Shown piece after piece: positions 60,138 through 64,000 of a DNA stretch of 64,000 bases. The position numbers and the translations under genes are program-made. The first letter of the stretch is position 1, and the number at the start of each line of letters is the position of its first letter. Source of the DNA: an uncultured Myxococcales bacterium (GTDB lineage Bacteria > Myxococcota_A > Polyangia > Polyangiales > Polyangiaceae); contig CALFEQ010000084.1 of assembly GCA_937949945.1 (NCBI GenBank), positions 1 to 64,000 on the forward strand, read 5' to 3'. The notes beneath the pieces were generated by a model. That model had not been told where the DNA came from. It saw only the letters and a program-made list of their open reading frames with translations, and did no database searches.

Positions 60138-61156
60138 CGAACCTCCTCGAGCCATGGGTCCTGCTTCGCCTCGTCGCGGGTGTCGTCGCGCTCGCGCTCT
60201 TCGCGCGCGGCGCGCTCACGGCGCAGAAGGTCCTTCGTCACTTCGACGTCCGGCGCGCCACCGAAGGGCAGCTCGCGCTCGAGAAGCAGCTCGAGCTCGC
60301 GGCGACGTTCGCGCGGGTGGGTGCCGTCGTCCAGGTGTCGGCCCTCGTCCTCACGGCGCTCGGCGCGGACCGGCTGAGCCGCGGCGTACGCGGCGCGATG
60401 TGCGCCTACGGCGTCTTCTCCGCCCACGAGTGGGGCTTCCGCTCGCTCGTCGCGACGGCGGTGGTGGCGCTGGCCGCCGGAATCGTGACGCAGCTCCACG
60501 CGTTCGACGCGCGCGTCCGTACGCTCGAGCTGGCGCGTCCGCTCTCGATCGCGACGTGCGTGATGGCGCCGCTGTCCGCGATCGATCTCGCGATCGCCGG
60601 AAAATTCCTGCTCGGCCTGGATCTGAGCGTCGTGGCCTCGTGCTGCTCCGTACAGCTCGATCCCGTGACGGCCATCGGTGAGAACCATGCGTCGGGACCG
60701 CGCGTCCTCATGACCGTGCTCGCGGTCGGCGGCACGCTCCTGTCGATTGCGGCGGCCCTCGTCGCGGCGCGCTCGCCGACCCGCGCGAAGGTCGTCTTCG
60801 CGGGCATCGTCTCGGCCGTCAGCCTTCCGCCTGCGCTCGCGGCGTCCGTCCTCGAAGTCGCTCCGCACGCGTTCGAGGTGCCCACGCACGGCTGCCCGTT
60901 CTGCCTGCTGAAGGCGGACGTGCTCGCCATCGGCTATCCGCTCTACGGAGCGCTGTTCCTCGCCGTCGTGTGGGCCGGCGGGGCGGCGGTGAGCGCGGCC
61001 CTCGGTCGCGAGGCGGGTGCTCGAGCCGTGCTCGCCGACTTCGCGACGCGCCGGCTTCGGCGGGGCGCGGCAGCCTGGGGCTGTGCCCTCCTCCTCGGTG
61101 CCGCGCCCGTCGTCCGCTTCCTCTTCGTGGCGGGTGGGGCCTCGCTGTTCGACTGA
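60134..61156 (+). CDS. polytopic membrane protein with CPFC motif
   Basis: 340 residues with about eight membrane helices. HGCPFCLLKADVLAIGYPLYG (about 250-270) contains a CxxC that may be redox-active or bind a metal; it also has CCSVQLDP around 170. There is no FtsX-type signature, although the ABC ATPase gene overlaps its start. It may be the transmembrane partner of that ATPase, or a membrane thiol protein that works with NosL. No family identified. Confidence 0.8.
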   Translation: MTNLLEPWVLLRLVAGVVALALFARGALTAQKVLRHFDVRRATEGQLALEKQLELAATFARVGAVVQVSALVLTALGADRLSRGVRGAMCAYGVFSAHEWGFRSLVATAVVALAAGIVTQLHAFDARVRTLELARPLSIATCVMAPLSAIDLAIAGKFLLGLDLSVVASCCSVQLDPVTAIGENHASGPRVLMTVLAVGGTLLSIAAALVAARSPTRAKVVFAGIVSAVSLPPALAASVLEVAPHAFEVPTHGCPFCLLKADVLAIGYPLYGALFLAVVWAGGAAVSAALGREAGARAVLADFATRRLRRGAAAWGCALLLGAAPVVRFLFVAGGASLFD

Positions 61157-61199
61157 CCGCCCTCGCCTCTCGAGGCGGTACGCGGTAGAACGACGCGCG

Positions 61200-61622
61200 A
61201 TGCTGCGTCGGGAGCTCATCGTCGGTGTCGCGGCCGCGCTGGTCTTGGTTGCCTGCAAGAAGGCGGAGCAACGGTGCAAGCACTGCGGGATGCGCATCGA
61301 TCCCGAGAGCGCATGGCGTACCGAGCTCGTGGCCGCGGACGGGACGACGACGAGCTTCGACACACCACGCTGCGCGCTGACCTCGTGGCGCTCCGGGAAG
61401 ACGCAGGCGACCGCCGTGCGCGTGCAGGAGTACTACGAGCGGCAGTGGCGCGGCGGCGAAGAGGTGCGCTTCGTCCTCGGCGGCGACGTCGTCGGACCGA
61501 TGGGCCCCGATCTCGTGCCGGTCGACCCTTCGCGCGTGACGAAGTTCATCCAGGACCACGGCGCCGATCGCGCGCTCCGCCTCGAAGAAGTGACGCTCGA
61601 CGTCCTCTCGTCGATGAAGTGA
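61200..61622 (+). CDS. NosL-like lipoprotein
   Basis: 140 residues. Lipobox LVLVAC (Cys19), then the NosL motif CKHCGM (Cys26, Cys29, Met31) and SFDTPRC (Cys58). NosL binds copper(I) and helps supply copper to nitrous-oxide reductase or related oxidases. The ATG is 8 bases after TAGAAC (61186-61191). Co-directional with the ABC ATPase and CPFC membrane gene, resembling nosDFYL-type copper operons without nosZ. Role is inferred from the motif and context. Confidence 0.88.
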   Translation: MLRRELIVGVAAALVLVACKKAEQRCKHCGMRIDPESAWRTELVAADGTTTSFDTPRCALTSWRSGKTQATAVRVQEYYERQWRGGEEVRFVLGGDVVGPMGPDLVPVDPSRVTKFIQDHGADRALRLEEVTLDVLSSMK

Positions 61623-61658
61623 GGGGAGGACGATCGAGCGGATGCGAGGACGGCTCGT

Positions 61659-61892
61659 TCAGTCCATCTCGAGCAGGCCGAAGTCCCAGGTCTCCTCGGG
61701 CTCTTTGAGCCCGGCGACCGCAGACTCGACCCGCCGGAGAAGCTCGGCGGGGGCGCACAACATCGCGGGGCGCACGCCGACGGCCACTCGGCCCGGCCAG
61801 TGCCACACGCGCGCGGCGGTCACGCCTTCCACGTTGTAAACGAGCTCCAGTGTCCGTCGCAGTCTGGGAGGGAGCTCAACGCGCGAGTCCAT
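61659..61892 (-). CDS. small protein of unknown function
   Basis: 77 residues, without signal or membrane segment: MDSRVELPPRLRRTLELVYN, VEGVTAARVWHWPGRVAVGVRP, LLRRVESAVAGLKEPEETWDFGLLEMD. The pattern of helix, strand, turn, strand, helix suggests a compact alpha/beta domain. The ATG directly follows a perfect CGTGCA-GGA-TGCACG dyad (61893-61907), which would cover the start of the mRNA. Convergent with nosL. No known family. Confidence 0.65.
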   Translation of the reverse strand: MDSRVELPPRLRRTLELVYNVEGVTAARVWHWPGRVAVGVRPAMLCAPAELLRRVESAVAGLKEPEETWDFGLLEMD

Positions 61893-61907
61893 CGTGCAGG
61901 ATGCACG
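61893..61907. promoter_or_regulatory. perfect dyad abutting the start codon of the 77-residue protein
   Basis: CGTGCA, GGA, TGCACG. Contains one copy of GTGYARRATGCA (61894-61905). On the minus strand TTGCAG-16-TAACGT lies just upstream, so the dyad would overlap the transcription start: a good position for a repressor. Confidence 0.5.
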
Positions 61908-62236
61908 TTACCGCGTCCGATGCCGCCTGCAAGAGACGGCGTGCTCGACCTCGCAGATTCGTCGGACGTTTCAGCTCGTCGCCGCAGCGGCAGGTAGGTC
62001 TTCGTCGTGCGGTCGACGGCGGTGGCGGTCGGCCGCGGACGGCAGAAAAGGTCCGGGTTCGCCGTCCACCTTGGAATCGTTCAGGGATCGTTCGCCGAAT
62101 CGTTTCGCGGATCTGGCTCGTCTCCAGGCTCCGGCTCAGGCTGCTCGAGCGGCCGCCTGCGCTCGAGCCACAAACGCGAAAGCGCGCGCCAGGCCTCGCC
62201 TTGCGCGCGCTCTTCGACGACCCCGAAGGGCGTCCG
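61908..62236. other. 329-base intergenic region between the 77-residue protein and cdnL/carD genes
   Basis: No credible gene. It has a short degenerate heptad stretch (CTCCAGG CTCCGGC TCAGGC, 62122-62143) and a terminator-like hairpin of cdnL/carD: AGCGCGCGC (62181-62189) and GCGCGCGCT (62203-62211), 26 bases past the stop. Confidence 0.5.
62181..62211 (-). terminator. 9-bp hairpin after cdnL/carD
   Basis: AGCGCGCGC (62181-62189) pairs with GCGCGCGCT (62203-62211) around a 13-base loop. No U tract. Confidence 0.45.
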
Positions 62237-62743
<507 letters not shown>

Positions 62744-62791
62744 ATCGTCTCCTTCGTTTCCTGGGCTCGGCCTCGTCGGAGAGCCCGGATT

Positions 62792-62818
62792 GATTCGCGT
62801 GCAGAATGCACGCGAATC
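62792..62818. promoter_or_regulatory. 12-bp perfect dyad in the cdnL/carD leader
   Basis: GATTCGCGTGCA (62792-62803), GAA, TGCACGCGAATC (62807-62818). It encloses a copy of GTGYARRATGCA (62799-62810) and lies 49 bases before the ATG. A second dyad, CTCGCATG (62883-62890) and CATGCGAG (62900-62907), lies further upstream in the same leader. Confidence 0.6.
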
Positions 62819-63008
62819 GCTCATCTGATTGGGGAACCCCCGTCAGGTCAGTGGATGAATACCGTCGACGACGAGCCACGACCTCGCATGCGACTCGCAC
62901 ATGCGAGAGCTCAGGAGCATCTTCCGGAGCGCGCCGCCGTGGTTCGACGCTTGGCGGGCACGAGCTTCCCGGCGATCGGTGCCACCGGCCACAACTTCAG
63001 GCGGGCGT

Positions 63009-63038
63009 ACTCTAGTTCCAGAACCCCCCTTCTGTCAA
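63009..63038 (-). promoter_or_regulatory. cdnL/carD promoter
   Basis: On the minus strand a consensus -35 TTGACA (63038-63033), 18-base spacer, -10 TAGAGT (63014-63009). It implies a transcription start near 63002 and a 5' leader of about 260 bases. Confidence 0.6.
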
Positions 63039-63377
63039 ATTCTTTGTGCAGAAAAATGCTGCATGTGGGGTTGATGAAGCATCTGAACCTACCCGGCCTC
63101 GTGGGCCTCGGCTCGCGGCATCGAGCGAGGTCGGCGCCTGGAAGTGCCTGAATTCGCTAACCCTTCGGTTCGACCGACCCTCCTTTTCCTCGTGCCTGAC
63201 CGATCGGTGAAGGACCGCCCAGACTACAGTAGGAATATGTAAGGAAAAGGGTGCTCGCGCAAGGCGAAATCGACCCGAAAGGAGATCGCCGCGCCTTGTT
63301 CCTCCTCCGGCTCTCGTCGATCCGGGCGAGTGCCGTGGTGCTGGCGCTGACGCGCGCAACCGAGCGGCGCGAGGTGT

Positions 63378-63389
63378 GTGTAAGATGCA
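63378..63389 (+). repeat. copy of the GTGYARRATGCA motif
   Basis: GTGTAAGATGCA, extended to TGTGTGTAAGATGCA, which matches the reverse complement at 301-315 (TGTGTGTAGGATGCA) apart from one base. Lies between cdnL/carD and ppx/gppA, 117 bases from the latter gene's end. Confidence 0.45.
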
Positions 63390-63506
63390 TCCAAACGCGC
63401 GAGGACGACGCGGTCGCTTCGCGAGCTCCGCGCAAGGACGCGCTTCGCACAACGCGAGCGGCTCGAGGCGACGGCGCGTGCCGGCGCTTTCTGGTCCGAC
63501 GACGTC

Positions 63507-64000
63507 TCAGCCCGCAGCCAGTCGTTCGGCGAGACCCCAGCGGACGCCTCGGTCCGAGATCATCACCTCGTTCGCGCCGACGTGCTCGAGATAGGCGAGC
63601 GCGACGAGGCCGCCGGTGACGATCACGTCGGCGCGCTTCGGCTCGATGCCGGGCCACGCGCTTCGTTCTGCGACCGTCAGGCGCGCGAGCTCTGCGACGA
63701 GGCGCTCGAGCGTCGTGACGGGCAGCGTGAGCCCGTGGACGCGGGTGGGATCGTACGTGGCCATCCGAAGCGACGCGGCGGCGAGCGTCGTCATCGTGCC
63801 CGCGATGCCGACAGGCGGGACGTCGCTCTCGAAGAGCGGCACCGAAGCGAACGTCTCGCGTGCGCATCGCCGCACCTCGGCCAGCTCGGAGTCCGACGGC
63901 GGATCGCTCTTCACGTAGCGCTCCGTGAGCCGAACGCTGCCGACGTCGTAGCTCCGTGCGAAGTGCAACGCGCCGCCGCGCTCGCCGTGCACGATCTCCG
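63507..64000 (-). CDS. Ppx/GppA family phosphatase, C-terminal part, runs off the right edge
   Basis: About 164 residues are visible. DVGSVRLTER, PPVGIAGTMTTLAAASL, RVHGLTLP, KRADVIVTGGLVALA and SDRGVRWGLAERL match the second half of exopolyphosphatase/guanosine pentaphosphatase proteins of the sugar-kinase/Hsp70 superfamily. The N-terminal half lies beyond the window edge. Could degrade polyphosphate or (p)ppGpp. Confidence 0.85.
   Translation of the reverse strand, partial: EIVHGERGGALHFARSYDVGSVRLTERYVKSDPPSDSELAEVRRCARETFASVPLFESDVPPVGIAGTMTTLAAASLRMATYDPTRVHGLTLPVTTLERLVAELARLTVAERSAWPGIEPKRADVIVTGGLVALAYLEHVGANEVMISDRGVRWGLAERLAAG

Larger units (their letters stand above)
62744..63506. 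other. 763-base region between cdnL/carD and the Ppx/GppA gene
   Basis: No credible gene on either strand. It contains the cdnL/carD promoter and leader (to about 63002), two perfect dyads within the leader, a palindrome ACCGATCGGT (63199-63208) and another copy of GTGYARRATGCA (63378-63389). A near-perfect inverted repeat (ATGCTGCAT / ATGAAGCAT) lies around 63057-63083. Frames crossing the region have no domain support. Confidence 0.55.

Noticed and set aside
63159..63182. GGTTCGACC resembling a tRNA T-loop
   Set aside because: Flanking bases cannot form the T stem and no acceptor or anticodon stems are present.
63012..63452. 146-codon minus frame between carD and ppx
   Set aside because: Arg/Pro-rich, no domain, crosses the carD promoter.

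Overview
The window looks like chromosome from a myxobacterium (Myxococcota, most likely a Polyangia-type lineage). GC is high throughout. Two trypsin-like proteases end in MYXO-CTERM-type tails. Secreted lipoproteins with Asp/Gly/Ser- or Pro-rich linkers are abundant. A CdnL/CarD regulator, sigma-54 signalling, formylglycine-enzyme-like lipoproteins and TPR/DUF3857 giants are present. No rRNA, tRNA, CRISPR array, insertion sequence or prophage was recognised.

Layout. 1-1.1 kb: edge of an unknown gene, then a CcmA-like ABC ATPase. 1.45-5.85 kb: a MoxR / DUF58 / TgpA-type transglutaminase operon, with a 20-codon ORF ATGA-coupled between the last two. 5.9-14 kb: core genes clpB, gyrB, recF, dnaN, all on the minus strand; the dnaN upstream region holds one DnaA-box-like 9-mer and an AT-rich patch. 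14.4-19.6 kb: a cytochrome c maturation operon with a CcmF-CcmH fusion and two associated proteins. 19.7-25 kb: an EamA transporter, an aminotransferase, an overlapping methyltransferase / SctQ-like SPOA protein / lipoprotein operon, and a TPR protein. 25-29.4 kb: a secreted protease and two FGE-fold lipoproteins. 29.5-37 kb: two giant TPR-DUF3857-transglutaminase paralogues, one with an intact triad and one apparently dead. 37-43.5 kb: UbiA-family enzyme, CPBP protease, MFS exporter, TlyA, BtuF-like protein. 43.5-46.5 kb: an NtrC-type regulator and its kinase. 46.5-57.5 kb: protease, outer-membrane barrel, MqnD, two HExxH lipoproteins, FAH-family hydrolase, a third FGE-fold protein, CinA, Rpe, GNAT. 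58-62 kb: a cNMP-binding protein, twin LNPQPLPP lipoproteins and an ABC / membrane / NosL operon. 62.2-64 kb: cdnL/carD with a long leader, then the C-terminal part of a Ppx/GppA phosphatase.

The most unusual DNA is non-coding. Arrays of variant heptanucleotides (GGCTCCA, TCAGTCC and relatives) occur at three intergenic loci, two of them as inverted pairs that could fold into very large hairpins. A 12-mer GTGYARRATGCA recurs five times near the window ends, twice inside perfect dyads beside start codons. A second repeat (GGAGACGGGG...GGGGGAGACAGGG) sits just past the stop codons of two unrelated genes. Several genes have a TANNNT-like hexamer 6-8 bases before the start codon, suggesting leaderless mRNAs. 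All calls come from reading the sequence; no database search was made.
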